Shown here: positions 1-7,437 of the stretch, one piece after another | Numbering within the stretch: the stretch's first letter is position 1 | Layout of the letters: every line of letters starts with the position of its first letter | DNA from: a virus | Length of the DNA: 28,760 bases | IMG/VR virus record: IMGVR_UViG_3300032214_000788 | Span: 1-28,760 of that record | Reading direction: 5' to 3' (one strand) | The notes under the pieces: generated by a model | Seen by the model: the letters and a program-made list of their open reading frames with translations, nothing else | Told to the model about the DNA's origin: nothing | The model's database searches: none | Translations under genes and position numbers: made by a program

Positions 1-473
1 ATTTGGTTAAATATTTGGGTCCTTGCTCTTTTTCCTAACGTATTTTTTTTTGTTATATAAGAATACCCAAATCCATAATCCCCTGATTGCCCAACAACTC
101 TCCATATTTTTTGACCTGAGTTAAGATCCGTTGGTGTTAAATGAGCGTGAAACTTATAATTCCCACCAGCACTAGTCCAACCAAACTCACCCAAATCTTT
201 CACGTCTTTCCCCATCCACCTAAATGACGGTAAATTTAACTTTTGGACAATTAGATCATCTATATATAAATTGGGTTCTGGAGATATTCTTATCGGTAGG
301 ATTCCCGTTTCTTCGTAGAATTTCACCATATCACCATCATAAAAAATCTTAACTAAGTTACTAAAACCACCAATATATCCCACTGCACCTGCAAGACCTT
401 CATCATCAATCAATTGTTTAATTTGATCCTTGATTATACTTTCATTTAATATTTTTCTTATTAGTTCTCTCAT
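1..473 (-). CDS. Leader-tagged hypothetical protein (3' part cut by window edge)
   Basis: An open frame runs from the ATG at 473-471 off the left edge, giving the first 157 residues. It begins MRELIRKILNES, the same leader as the next five genes, with an L-N-E triplet at residues 9-11. The body is unrecognised: a Gly-rich stretch (GLAGAVGYIGG) near residues 27-37, then mixed beta/aromatic sequence including RWMGKDVKDLGEFGW. The start is fixed by the leader and by an ATGA overlap with the stop of the upstream gene (470-472), which indicates translational coupling. Function is unknown. By the leader I infer a virion-internal or assembly-processed protein. Confidence is high that it is a gene and low on any role. 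Confidence 0.8.
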   Translation of the reverse strand, partial: MRELIRKILNESIIKDQIKQLIDDEGLAGAVGYIGGFSNLVKIFYDGDMVKFYEETGILPIRISPEPNLYIDDLIVQKLNLPSFRWMGKDVKDLGEFGWTSAGGNYKFHAHLTPTDLNSGQKIWRVVGQSGDYGFGYSYITKKNTLGKRARTQIFNQ

Positions 474-1111
474 TGTCCTTTTAATCTTCTGTATTCGTCA
501 CCATTAAGTTGTCCTAAATAAGTATCTTCAATCCATCCTGGTAATCTCTCTTCCCACCACAATATATCCTTCATTTTATATTTTCCCGATTTAAGAATGT
601 GTTCTATCATTTCTTCTTCAGTTACATCATCAGGTTTTGTTATCGGTGGAAAACAAATATCACCATCACTACTAGACACATTAAGTTCAGAAATGTAGAT
701 ATCATTTCTACCCATCTTTTTTTGAATCTCACCTAAATAAGTATCATCAAACCATTCTTCAAGAAGGTATCTTAAATAACTTACTCTCATAGGAATATCT
801 GTGGTTAAATCATCAAATACATTTTTTGGAACACTCATAATCCCCTTATCCAGACTTCTTTCTTCAGTTTTTCTTTTGTCGTCAAAAACACTATAATCAG
901 TATCAAAATATAAAGTAACACCCAATATTTCTTTTCCGTTTTTACAAAAATCAAAAGTATGTGTCGATTCATAATGTTTTTTATGATGTATTTGTACACT
1001 ATCAAAATAGTCATTTAACCATCTGTAGACAAGTTGTTCTATCTTTGGTGTAGGTTTATCGTATTTTCTACTAACCTCTTCTTTCAATATGTTTCTAATT
1101 AAATTTCTCAT
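470..1111 (-). CDS. Leader-tagged hypothetical protein, 213 aa
   Basis: Starts MRNLIRNILKEEV, with the L-K-E triplet at residues 9-11. A GTG one codon upstream (1114) is also possible, but the ATG at 1111-1109 forms a TGATG overlap with the upstream stop and puts the leader in register with its neighbours, so I prefer it. The body is acidic and rich in aromatic residues, and contains two similar segments, FDDTYLGEIQ near residue 122 and IEDTYLGQLN near residue 194, which hints at a small internal repeat. No signal peptide, membrane segment or known domain was recognised. It is part of a run of six leader genes with overlapping starts and stops, probably one transcript. Confidence 0.8.
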   Translation of the reverse strand: MRNLIRNILKEEVSRKYDKPTPKIEQLVYRWLNDYFDSVQIHHKKHYESTHTFDFCKNGKEILGVTLYFDTDYSVFDDKRKTEERSLDKGIMSVPKNVFDDLTTDIPMRVSYLRYLLEEWFDDTYLGEIQKKMGRNDIYISELNVSSSDGDICFPPITKPDDVTEEEMIEHILKSGKYKMKDILWWEERLPGWIEDTYLGQLNGDEYRRLKGQ

Positions 1112-1542
1112 CACGCATCATATTCATCTTGTCTTACCCAAAAATCTAATGTTAAAATAAATGATTCGTCACCACCAGCTTGCCATTTCATACCAATTGG
1201 GACGCAACTCATAAACCAATCATTGTCGGGACCTCTTTTAATCAAACCACCGTTTTCTGTGAATGTGTATTTTTTTTGAATTTTATAAACTTCATCTTCT
1301 AATCTATCAATTTGTTTAGCGAGTGAACCAAAATCATGGTCTTCGTAATACGATTTAACCGTAAGATTTGCTTGGATTTCAGTGTATTTAGGGTCAAATT
1401 CAATTTCACTTATCTCCACAGAATCAATCTCAGAAGAAGCATTACTTTCAAAGATATATTGAAGTTTTCGCATAGAGTTTTTAAATCTTTCTTCAAGATT
1501 GTTTTCTTCTTCTTTTAATATGTGTCTAATTAATTCTTTCAT
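1111..1542 (-). CDS. Leader-tagged hypothetical protein, 143 aa
   Basis: Begins MKELIRHILKEEE, with the L-K-E triplet at residues 9-11. The ATG at 1542-1540 overlaps the upstream stop as ATGA. After the leader comes a likely helical segment, then a beta-rich stretch with a Glu-rich predicted helix near residues 73-90 (LAKQIDRLEDEVYKIQ). The C-terminal part (GMKWQAGGDESFILTLDFWVRQDE) looks like beta strands. No known family was recognised. Its place in a tightly coupled array of otherwise unrelated proteins sharing one leader suggests a common destination and not a shared enzymatic function. Confidence 0.8.
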   Translation of the reverse strand: MKELIRHILKEEENNLEERFKNSMRKLQYIFESNASSEIDSVEISEIEFDPKYTEIQANLTVKSYYEDHDFGSLAKQIDRLEDEVYKIQKKYTFTENGGLIKRGPDNDWFMSCVPIGMKWQAGGDESFILTLDFWVRQDEYDA

Positions 1543-1865
1543 TGCATTACTTCGTATAAAAACTTTTTAATTGTTCTAACAATTTTTTGTCTGTATGGGT
1601 CATTCTCGTTTGAGAAGTTATCAATCGGTTCGATGACATTATTTTCTTGTAACATGTTCAAAATCAATCTTATTTGTCTTTTTTTACTATCCCACATTGA
1701 TATGCCATAATATTCATCGTCAATCTTGAAGTATATTTCTTTATACTTAATTTGGTCGTCAATATTCACTTCATTAATTTCATATCTTCTTCTTAGAAAA
1801 TTAAAAACTTTTTGGTCAATTTGTTCAACCTCTTCTCTCAATATATCTTTAATTAATTGTTTCAT
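1539..1865 (-). CDS. Leader-tagged hypothetical protein, 108 aa
   Basis: Begins MKQLIKDILREEV; the triplet at residues 9-11 is L-R-E. The start codon overlaps the upstream stop by one base (TAATG) and its own stop overlaps the next start (ATGA). The body has a charged helix (KVFNFLRRRYEI), two short predicted strands, and a C-terminal basic helix (YRQKIVRTIKKFLYEVMQ). It resembles no family I know. It is about 96 residues after possible leader removal, the size of the T4 internal proteins, but that is only an analogy. Confidence 0.78.
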   Translation of the reverse strand: MKQLIKDILREEVEQIDQKVFNFLRRRYEINEVNIDDQIKYKEIYFKIDDEYYGISMWDSKKRQIRLILNMLQENNVIEPIDNFSNENDPYRQKIVRTIKKFLYEVMQ

Positions 1866-2317
1866 TATTCAAATATAAACCCTTCTATATTTAATTGTTT
1901 ATAATCTAAAATTCCATGTCTTATAGAAAAGTCTGTTTCCATTTTAACATCAGAAGGTAAATATTGATACGCAGTTAATAAGGCTTCTCTAATTTTACTA
2001 TACTCATTATATGGTTCATCAAAAATATCGTCATATAACATACCCGAGAATGGGTAAGGGACTTTTCTGTTTGATATGTGACCTTTAAAAAGTGGGTTTG
2101 GTTTCAAATTATAATATTCTAAGGCCTCATTAAAGTTAACTATCAAATTAATATATATATTGGTCCCATAAGTTTCAATTGGATCATCAAGTACCCATCC
2201 TTTTATAAATGGGAACTCTTGTTTTAAAATTTTAACAGAAATATTAATACCTTTAATTATATCATCCTTGTTTTCAAGAACTTCCTCTTTTAATATATGT
2301 CTTATCAAATCTCTCAT
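1865..2317 (-). CDS. Leader-tagged hypothetical protein, 150 aa
   Basis: Begins MRDLIRHILKEEV, with the L-K-E triplet at residues 9-11. The ATG at 2317-2315 overlaps the stop of the upstream gene (ATGA). The body mixes predicted beta strands (TNIYINLIVNF) with a segment of Pro/Tyr-rich loops (KVPYPFSGMLYDDIFDEPYN) and a helix (SKIREALLTAYQYL). No motif diagnostic of an enzyme was seen. The only feature shared with its neighbours is the leader. Confidence 0.78.
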   Translation of the reverse strand: MRDLIRHILKEEVLENKDDIIKGINISVKILKQEFPFIKGWVLDDPIETYGTNIYINLIVNFNEALEYYNLKPNPLFKGHISNRKVPYPFSGMLYDDIFDEPYNEYSKIREALLTAYQYLPSDVKMETDFSIRHGILDYKQLNIEGFIFE

Positions 2318-2655
2318 TTACCTATATAAGTTACGTACTCAGCATTTGCGCCAAATTCATTATTAAACCAATCAATAACATATACCATGTCATCCTCATT
2401 GAATATACCTGTAAGTGATTCGGCTATCTCGTCATCAAGTTCTAACTCCTTTTTACCATCTATGTATCTGGCATATAATTTTTCAGTTTCTTTATCTCTA
2501 AAAACCTCCATTGTGTAATCACCATAGTCATAGTATTCTATATCCACTACATCTTCTTTAAAGTTAGGATAGAACGCATTCATGTATTGACCAATAAGTT
2601 TGACTACCTTATTTGTGTGATTTTCTTTCAATATGACCTTAATTAAGTCTCTCAT
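2314..2655 (-). CDS. Leader-tagged hypothetical protein, 113 aa
   Basis: Begins MRDLIKVILKENHTNK, with L-K-E at residues 9-11. It is the first gene of the overlapping leader array. The ATG at 2655-2653 is preceded on the coding strand by TTATATTTATAAACA, one of several AT-rich ATATTTAT elements before tagged genes. The body is acidic (pairs such as DDEIAE and EDDMVYVIDW) with a likely alpha/beta fold. No recognised family. The 51 bases upstream, to 2706, hold no gene and may carry the promoter. Confidence 0.78.
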   Translation of the reverse strand: MRDLIKVILKENHTNKVVKLIGQYMNAFYPNFKEDVVDIEYYDYGDYTMEVFRDKETEKLYARYIDGKKELELDDEIAESLTGIFNEDDMVYVIDWFNNEFGANAEYVTYIGK

Positions 2656-2706
2656 TGTTTATAAATATAACGTTTTTATTTAATCTTTTAAATTAAATTT
2701 ATAATG

Positions 2707-2835
2707 TTATCTATCCTTAATCGTATAATTGATTATATCACCATATGTGTTTATCCAATTAATACATTCATCATAATTATCATTCGAATAAACAATAGTA
2801 TTTGTTGAAATTTCTATAACGTCGTAAGTCACCAT
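2707..2835 (-). CDS. Small hypothetical protein, 42 aa
   Basis: A short complete frame, MVTYDVIEISTN to YTIKDR, with its ATG at 2835-2833 only two bases after the stop of the fibre-like gene (2838-2840). The tight spacing and same strand support co-translation with the structural gene. The composition (a strand, an acidic YDECINWIN helix, a final strand) looks like a small beta-alpha-beta fold. I have seen similar small proteins with the pattern VYSxDNYDEC in large phages but cannot name a family. It lacks the leader of its downstream neighbours. Confidence 0.6.
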   Translation of the reverse strand: MVTYDVIEISTNTIVYSNDNYDECINWINTYGDIINYTIKDR

Positions 2836-2837
2836 AG

Positions 2838-4691
2838 TTAGCTAAATGTTAAAGTTATTGTTTGAGATGGGGCATTAACTGTGGATTGATTTGTTCCTCC
2901 CCAGTTAGCATTGTTAATTTGTGGTCTTAATGCGTATGTACTTGACGCATTACAACTTCCAACGTTAGATAACTCAATTGCAACACCACCAATTTTAGGA
3001 GTTCCACATCCCGTTCCAACTCTCCATACCACACTGTTTATTGTCACGCCGGTTGCAGTTCCTGTTCTTAACCCATTGGCCAATACTTGAACTAAAGTTG
3101 AGTTACTCACTGTTATTGAATTACCATTTGTACTTGACCAAACGAATTGCGTGTATGAACCTGTTAATCCCGTTCTAAATACATTCCAAGCAGTTTCAAT
3201 ATCCCTTGAAGGTGCGGTACCACCTGTAAATGCCGCTGAGAAAGTATTTCCTGAAACCGCAGTAGGACTTGGTGTTGGTGTTGGACTAATTGTTGGTGTA
3301 GGTGTTGCTGTTGGTGTAGGTGTTGCTGTTGGTGTAGGTGTTGCAGTTGGAGTTGGTGTTGCTGTTGGTGGAATAGGTGTTGCTGTTGGAGTTGCTGTTG
3401 GTGTAGGACTAATTGTTGGTGTAGGTGTTGGTGGAATAGGTGTTGCTGTTGGAGTTGGACTTATAGTCGGTGTTGGTGTAGGCGTCGCAGTTGGTGGGAT
3501 AGGGGTTGATGTTGGTGTTGGTGTTGGTGTTGCGGTTGGTTCTAAAAATCTACTATACGTATTATTATAACTTTGTAATATATCTGAGTCTGTTAATACA
3601 CTATTATAAATTTTAACTATCGCCAAATCACCGTCAATAAAATTAGAAGCCGTGAGGGTATCATCCCATCTTCTCATTAGTCTTATTTCACCTCCACTTT
3701 GAGGTGTTCCGACGTAACTCACTGTTCCTCCTGACGCCTGTCCGTTTATATATTGTCTTATTGTTGATCCATCATATGTTCCAACAACTTGATACCATGT
3801 ATTTAATTGTGGTACAAATCCTGTTGTGGTTCTCCAAGCACCATTATAATACCCAACAGCAATATTCTTATTAGTTGGTGCATTATTAGTACCGATACTA
3901 AAATTAAGTTTGGTACTTAGGTCAAATTGATTTGTTACTATCGCACTTACTTTTGAAGTTAATGCTGTTGTTATACGGAACCACGCTTCCACGGACCATT
4001 GTGAAAGATTACCTATATTTGGTATAGTCCCGTATTCTAAAGACACATCATCAAACTGCAAAATACCACTATAACTTGGTGAAAATGTTGGTGTATTTAA
4101 TAATGTTGCATTATTGTTATTTGATGTTAAATCAAACCATGTAGTCCCCGTTCTAGGGTATGACGTTAGATTTCCAGAATCAAGATTAACTAATAACCCC
4201 ACAGTAGGAGTTGGAGTTGGGGTAGGCGTTACAGTCGGAGTTGCCGTTGGTGTTGCCGTTGGTGGTATAGGGGTTGCAGTTGGGGTAGTTGTCGGTGTCG
4301 GTGTTATTGTAGATGTTGGTGTTGGTGTCGGAACAAAGTCATATGATGTCCAATACCCGTTGTTATTCAAATATGTTCTACAATCATTTCCGTTGGTAAA
4401 TGTTTGATTAAATAATGTGTTTGTTAATTCAATAAACGAATTATCTGTTTTATTAACCGATCTCCAAAATCCAATATAAGCAGGAACCCTTAAAGGGTTT
4501 GGTTGGTCACCTGAAGGGTTTGTATGTGCAATCACATAACCCAAATTCTCATCAGGTCCGTTCCACCATTTTAACCCACCATAATCTTGATCATATCTAA
4601 CATCACCATTACCCACAGCAATGTTACCGACTTGTATGGTAAAAGGTAATGTGGTTCCTGTATTATATGCAAACGGTCTTGATGTAGACAT
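2838..4691 (-). CDS. Tail-fibre/adhesin-like protein with LamG-like domain and Pro-Thr linkers
   Basis: 617 residues. Residues 1-120 form a Trp/Asn/Gly-rich domain. Residues 121-164 are a linker almost entirely of P, T, A, S, I and V. Residues 165-385 resemble a concanavalin-like/laminin-G fold (LamG_3 type), with [15 protein letters not shown] near 177, [11 protein letters not shown] near 211 and WSVEAWFRI at 232-240. Residues 386-478 are a second, longer Pro-Thr linker with PIPPTATPT repeats, and 480-617 a C-terminal beta-rich domain. There is no signal peptide. LamG domains bind glycans, and phages use such modular proteins as fibres or capsid decorations, so a host-surface or mucus-binding role is likely. 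It overlaps by one base (TAATG) with the stop of the oxidoreductase gene. Assignment to a specific virion part is not possible. Confidence 0.75.
   Translation of the reverse strand: MSTSRPFAYNTGTTLPFTIQVGNIAVGNGDVRYDQDYGGLKWWNGPDENLGYVIAHTNPSGDQPNPLRVPAYIGFWRSVNKTDNSFIELTNTLFNQTFTNGNDCRTYLNNNGYWTSYDFVPTPTPTSTITPTPTTTPTATPIPPTATPTATPTVTPTPTPTPTVGLLVNLDSGNLTSYPRTGTTWFDLTSNNNNATLLNTPTFSPSYSGILQFDDVSLEYGTIPNIGNLSQWSVEAWFRITTALTSKVSAIVTNQFDLSTKLNFSIGTNNAPTNKNIAVGYYNGAWRTTTGFVPQLNTWYQVVGTYDGSTIRQYINGQASGGTVSYVGTPQSGGEIRLMRRWDDTLTASNFIDGDLAIVKIYNSVLTDSDILQSYNNTYSRFLEPTATPTPTPTSTPIPPTATPTPTPTISPTPTATPIPPTPTPTISPTPTATPTATPIPPTATPTPTATPTPTATPTPTATPTPTISPTPTPSPTAVSGNTFSAAFTGGTAPSRDIETAWNVFRTGLTGSYTQFVWSSTNGNSITVSNSTLVQVLANGLRTGTATGVTINSVVWRVGTGCGTPKIGGVAIELSNVGSCNASSTYALRPQINNANWGGTNQSTVNAPSQTITLTFS
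3258..3542. repeat. Degenerate short tandem repeat encoding second Pro-Thr linker
   Basis: On the plus strand the tract is a run of GTTGGTGTAGG, GTTGCTGTTGG and GGTGGAATAGG units, about 6-18 bases each. It codes on the minus strand for PTP, TAT and PIPP repeats of the fibre-like protein (residues 384-478). Repeats of this type are prone to slippage and recombination, so linker length may vary between relatives. Confidence 0.85.
4200..4331. repeat. Degenerate short tandem repeat encoding first Pro-Thr linker
   Basis: The same repeat type as the longer tract at 3258-3542, encoding residues 121-164 of the fibre-like protein. The two tracts share unit sequences (such as GTTGGTGGTATAGG and GTTGCCGTTGG variants), so recombination between them could delete the LamG-like domain that lies between. 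Confidence 0.8.
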
Positions 4692-5473
4692 TATTTTTTA
4701 GGTTCTTCAATTTTCATATCTTTAAGAAACTTATCGTGTGAGTCCTTATATGATTTTTGACTTTCATCTTTTGGATTTTTAGTGTATTGCCAATTCCAAT
4801 ATAACTTGTCGTTAGGTTTAAACCCATAATACATGTGGACTTCTTTTTGTGTGTCAGTTACATTCTCACCATTCCAATTTTGACCAACACATATGAAACC
4901 TGTTTCAATATTTTTAACAATGTTACTCTCACCTAATGTTGTGTGTCTGTTTTCAATCCAATTTAACCTTTCTATTAAGTTTTGGTAATACATATTCGCT
5001 TGTCCCCATCTTATTGAAGAAAAGAATATTACAGCATCAGATTCAAACAGTTCTTTACTAATTTTCCATAACTCATCTGATGGTTCGTTAATGTTAACCC
5101 AACATCTATGATGTCCTGATGGGTTCTTTTTCTTATCTTTAAGAGCCGCTTTTAATACTCCGCAAGAGTTTCCATCGGCCCTTGATACGTTACCCTCACA
5201 AGGCAATATTTTAAGTTCTGTGATGTCTATAAAAATTGCTTTATCACCCAACTCTTCTTGGATGTGTAAAGCCAATAACCTAGATTTAGGAATGTCAGGT
5301 TTTTTAGGGTCGAATTGGTATCTATTTGAACAAGATAGTAAAAGAACTTTATCTTTCTTCTTTAATATATCGATGGTTTGTTTTAATTTTTTATAACCGT
5401 CACTTTGCACCATCTCTTCAGACAACATCAATTGTCTAAGTCTACCCAATTCTTCCCGTAAAATAGATTCCAT
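4691..5473 (-). CDS. Flavodoxin-fold NAD(P)H-dependent oxidoreductase-like protein with N-terminal leader
   Basis: 260 residues. A GTG at 5488 is possible, but the ATG at 5473-5471 is favoured because it yields [20 protein letters not shown], a loose version of the leader seen downstream, with L-R-E and L-S-E triplets. The body fits a flavodoxin-like fold of the NADPH-dependent FMN reductase/WrbA type: strand [10 protein letters not shown] (42-51) with a possible phosphate-binding loop, a later Cys-containing loop ([14 protein letters not shown], 91-104), strand [14 protein letters not shown] (145-158) with SIRWGQAN, and a helix [11 protein letters not shown]. Family members reduce flavins or quinones with NAD(P)H. 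A redox enzyme with an assembly leader is unusual, and the substrate is unknown. It heads the structural operon and diverges from the gene at 5532. Confidence 0.65.
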   Translation of the reverse strand: MESILREELGRLRQLMLSEEMVQSDGYKKLKQTIDILKKKDKVLLLSCSNRYQFDPKKPDIPKSRLLALHIQEELGDKAIFIDITELKILPCEGNVSRADGNSCGVLKAALKDKKKNPSGHHRCWVNINEPSDELWKISKELFESDAVIFFSSIRWGQANMYYQNLIERLNWIENRHTTLGESNIVKNIETGFICVGQNWNGENVTDTQKEVHMYYGFKPNDKLYWNWQYTKNPKDESQKSYKDSHDKFLKDMKIEEPKK

Positions 5474-5496
5474 AATAATAAATATCACCTATTTTG

Positions 5497-5527
5497 TTTG
5501 TGAGGTGAATAGTATTTCGTATCTTTA
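5497..5527 (+). promoter_or_regulatory. Candidate Bacteroidota-type promoter for the 5532 gene
   Basis: TTTG at 5497-5500, a 19-base spacer, then TATCTTTA at 5520-5527, close to the Bacteroidota primary-sigma consensus TTTG-N19-21-TAnnTTTG (one mismatch). The expected transcript start lies near 5531-5534, almost at the ATG at 5532, implying a leaderless or very short 5' UTR and arguing against the upstream start at 5505. Confidence 0.45.
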
Positions 5528-5531
5528 CTAT

Positions 5532-5807
5532 ATGAAAAAATTCTTAGCTTATTACTTCATTTACCGTACGACAAAGGATGCGATGACGGCAGCCAAAATT
5601 TATCAAATGATTTATCACCCAGAGAAAACAACAAATACTCAGGTATTTGAATACGTAAAACCGTCTGTGGTTGAAACTCCGAGAGTGTCGGATAAAAAAC
5701 AAGAGATTATCTCATCATTAAATTACCTTAAAAGTAAATCTGTGAAAACAAAACAGGATAAAGAATCCATCTACAGTTTAGAGATGGTATTAAAGAATAT
5801 GAAATAA
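5532..5807 (+). CDS. Hypothetical protein, 91 aa (forward strand)
   Basis: One of only two forward genes. I prefer the ATG at 5532 (MKKFLAYYFIYRTTKD) over a start at 5505, because the candidate promoter lies between them. The N-terminus (FLAYYFIYRTTKDAMTAAKIYQMIYH) looks like an amphipathic or weakly hydrophobic helix pair. The C-terminus has a predicted coiled helix (KKQEIISSLNYLKSKSVKTKQDKESIYSL, residues about 57-85, described in parts) rich in Lys and Ser. No known family. It ends at a bidirectional terminator. Confidence 0.65.
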   Translation: MKKFLAYYFIYRTTKDAMTAAKIYQMIYHPEKTTNTQVFEYVKPSVVETPRVSDKKQEIISSLNYLKSKSVKTKQDKESIYSLEMVLKNMK

Positions 5808-5831
5808 TTTTCATTAACAATTAAAAATAAA

Positions 5832-5853
5832 AAAGGGGACTTATGTCCCCTTT
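5832..5853. terminator. Bidirectional intrinsic terminator
   Basis: Perfect 9-bp stem AAAGGGGAC / GTCCCCTTT with a TTAT loop, flanked by A-rich sequence on the left and T-rich on the right. It sits between the convergent ends of the forward gene (stop 5807) and the DUF932 gene (stop 5859), and can serve both. Confidence 0.85.
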
Positions 5854-5858
5854 CTTTT

Positions 5859-6611
5859 TTATATCATCTCTTCAGCCAATGTCCAAAGTTTTGTATTTAC
5901 TTGATTCACCGCCATGATGTTTTGAAGTCCTCGTAGTTTAGTTCTACGTCCACGTTGTGATGTTGTTTCGATACCACCTCTAACGTATTTCTCCTGTACC
6001 ACGTTGAATGTTGTCCACAAGTCATCACCTTCATCCTCTTTTCTGTTTGGTGTTAATAACCCAACAATCTGTAAGTCATTCAACACTTTATCTTGACCAA
6101 ATCGGATGTTAACTGATTTACGAACAAAGTCAATCTTCTCATCGATGGTCATTTCACGTTCCATCATTCGGGTAACAGATCCTTCGATTTTAGGTAAACG
6201 ACCTGCAAATGATTCTGTCAAACGTTTAACCTCATCCAAATCAAAACGTGAGTGACGTATGTTGAATGATTCTGCAAGTGCGGTTGGAACTGTAAGACCG
6301 TTTGAACAAACTAATCTGTGTAGACCTGCACTTACTTGGAATGATGCGGTTCCGTTATGTGAGTTACGGATGATTGCCTCAACCAATGTGTCACCGACTT
6401 TTGGTAGTTGTCCGTTACGTAATCTCAATTCATGTACAGCATGTAAACCTTTTCCCACTTGTTTTGCCGAAGCCAAATCCCAACCTTCACGTTCGAAGTT
6501 CTCAAGGATGTCCATAGTTGGAACGAACACATACTTGTCTGACATCTTTGGGGATGGTGACGTTGCAAATACAGAAGGTGTTTGTGATTTTAATTGGTCT
6601 AAAGTTATCAT
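5859..6611 (-). CDS. DUF932-domain protein
   Basis: 250 residues resembling the DUF932 family (phage/plasmid-like proteins). Visible hallmarks are an early DKYVFVPTMDILENFEREGW segment (25-44), HELRLRNG, and the typical LVCSNGL motif near residues 105-111. The C-terminal third has the helix-rich WTTFNVVQEKYVRGG common to the family. DUF932 proteins occur widely in phages and plasmids, and their biochemical role is not established. The start is fixed by an ATGA overlap with a 37-residue gene, so both are probably translated from one transcript under the promoter at 6753-6784. Confidence 0.8.
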   Translation of the reverse strand: MITLDQLKSQTPSVFATSPSPKMSDKYVFVPTMDILENFEREGWDLASAKQVGKGLHAVHELRLRNGQLPKVGDTLVEAIIRNSHNGTASFQVSAGLHRLVCSNGLTVPTALAESFNIRHSRFDLDEVKRLTESFAGRLPKIEGSVTRMMEREMTIDEKIDFVRKSVNIRFGQDKVLNDLQIVGLLTPNRKEDEGDDLWTTFNVVQEKYVRGGIETTSQRGRRTKLRGLQNIMAVNQVNTKLWTLAEEMI

Positions 6612-6721
6612 ATATCTTGTTTTTTATGTTTTTGTTTTCTACTATAATTCTTTTTACTCTTATGAACCACAGGTCGGGTCGCCTGCCAAATTTCTTGTAT
6701 TGTAATCTCAACCGTTTTCAT
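6608..6721 (-). CDS. Small basic protein, 37 aa, coupled to DUF932 gene
   Basis: Frame from the ATG at 6721-6719 to the TGA at 6610-6608: begins MKTVEITIQEIWQ and ends with a very basic tail (HKSKKNYSRKQKHKKQDI). The stop overlaps the DUF932 start as ATGA, and a strong host-type promoter lies about 30 bases upstream, so this is probably a true gene that most gene finders would miss. The basic tail suggests nucleic-acid or ribosome contact, which is inference only. Small phage proteins with a similar HKSKKxYxRKxKHK ending are known to me, without a function. Confidence 0.7.
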   Translation of the reverse strand: MKTVEITIQEIWQATRPVVHKSKKNYSRKQKHKKQDI

Positions 6722-6752
6722 AATTTCTAATCATCATCTCATTTAACTCCAA

Positions 6753-6784
6753 CAAAGATATAATATACTTAGAATAAATCCAAA
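6753..6784 (-). promoter_or_regulatory. Bacteroidota-type promoter for the 37-aa gene and DUF932
   Basis: Read on the minus strand: TTTG (6784-6781), 20 bases, TATCTTTG (6760-6753). Both boxes match the consensus TTTG / TAnnTTTG exactly. The expected transcript start is near 6746, about 25 bases before the ATG at 6721. Confidence 0.7.
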
Positions 6785-6801
6785 TCTTTTTTACTTTTTT
6801 T

Positions 6802-7116
6802 TTACACTAATAAACTAACCATCTCTTTGATGTTTGCCTCAGCCACAACACCAACACTTGAATTAGTCACTTCAGAACCTTTGAATGATTTGATTGCTGG
6901 GATACTTCTAATACCATATTCAATAGCAATGTCTTTATTATCACCTTCTTCAATGTTCATTGTATACATCTGAACATCCGTATCGTTTGAATTAGCAACT
7001 CTTTCGAATACAGGTTTTAACATACGACATGGACCACACCAAGGCGCCCAAAACTCAACAATAACTTTCTCACCGTTGTTTAATTTTTCTCTTAATTCAC
7101 TATTTGTAATTTCCAT
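6802..7116 (-). CDS. Thioredoxin
   Basis: 104 residues, the usual size for a single-domain thioredoxin. The active site WCGPC is at residues 26-30 after strand VIVEFWAP, and the cis-proline is in RSIPAIKSF (Pro 73). It reduces disulfides in cytosolic targets with electrons from thioredoxin reductase. Phages use thioredoxins in nucleotide reduction or as polymerase processivity factors; no reductase or polymerase gene is in this window to decide. The ATG follows the stop of the upstream gene by two bases, so the two are co-transcribed. Family assignment is firm; whether it is trxA- or NrdC-like is not clear. Confidence 0.92.
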   Translation of the reverse strand: MEITNSELREKLNNGEKVIVEFWAPWCGPCRMLKPVFERVANSNDTDVQMYTMNIEEGDNKDIAIEYGIRSIPAIKSFKGSEVTNSSVGVVAEANIKEMVSLLV

Positions 7117-7118
7117 AT

Positions 7119-7379
7119 TTATTTGTTTTTTCTTATACGTTCCCTAAATGTACTATTAACTTTATGTTCTTCTCGATAATAGTTACCTTTAGGGTTTTTA
7201 TTCCTTTCCGCATCCATATGTCCTCGTTGGTATGCTCTATTTATGATATTTTCTTCGTGTTTTTCTAACGTATTTGTTTTATCTATGATTTCTTCAAGTA
7301 ATAACAAAACGTCAGGGTTTGTTTCATTTCCTTTTTTTTCTTTTAACCAATTTCTTAATTCTTGTCGGAATGTTTTCAT
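7119..7379 (-). CDS. Hypothetical protein, 86 aa
   Basis: A highly charged, probably helical protein (MKTFRQELRNWLKEKKGNE, then LLLLEEIIDKTNTLEKHEEN) with a conserved-looking central segment INRAYQRGHMDAERNKNPKGNYY, a pattern I associate with small proteins of large phages. Its residues 12-14 read L-K-E but the surrounding sequence does not match either leader, so I do not count it as tagged. It lies directly upstream of thioredoxin with a two-base gap. Confidence 0.65.
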   Translation of the reverse strand: MKTFRQELRNWLKEKKGNETNPDVLLLLEEIIDKTNTLEKHEENIINRAYQRGHMDAERNKNPKGNYYREEHKVNSTFRERIRKNK

Positions 7380-7437
7380 AGTGAATAAATTATAATTTAT
7401 GATTTTATAAATGTCAAATAGTTATGACTTTTTGAAC

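Noticed and set aside
3151-3570. Long forward frame rich in Val-Gly repeats opposite the fibre-like gene
   Set aside because: It is the antisense reading of the Pro-Thr linker repeats; the composition is explained fully by the real gene on the minus strand.
3258-4331. Regular short repeats that might suggest a CRISPR array
   Set aside because: Units are 6-18 bases, not separated by unique spacers, and stay in frame as Pro-Thr codons.
6502-6711. 69-residue minus-strand frame overlapping the DUF932 start
   Set aside because: It overlaps the DUF932 start region out of frame, whereas the 37-residue frame at 6608-6721 has the ATGA overlap and a sensible composition.
7119-7379. Possible additional leader-tagged protein (MKTFRQELRNWLKE)
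   Set aside because: It has an L-K-E triplet but not the LIRxILKE or KIIITE pattern, and it lies in a different operon with thioredoxin.
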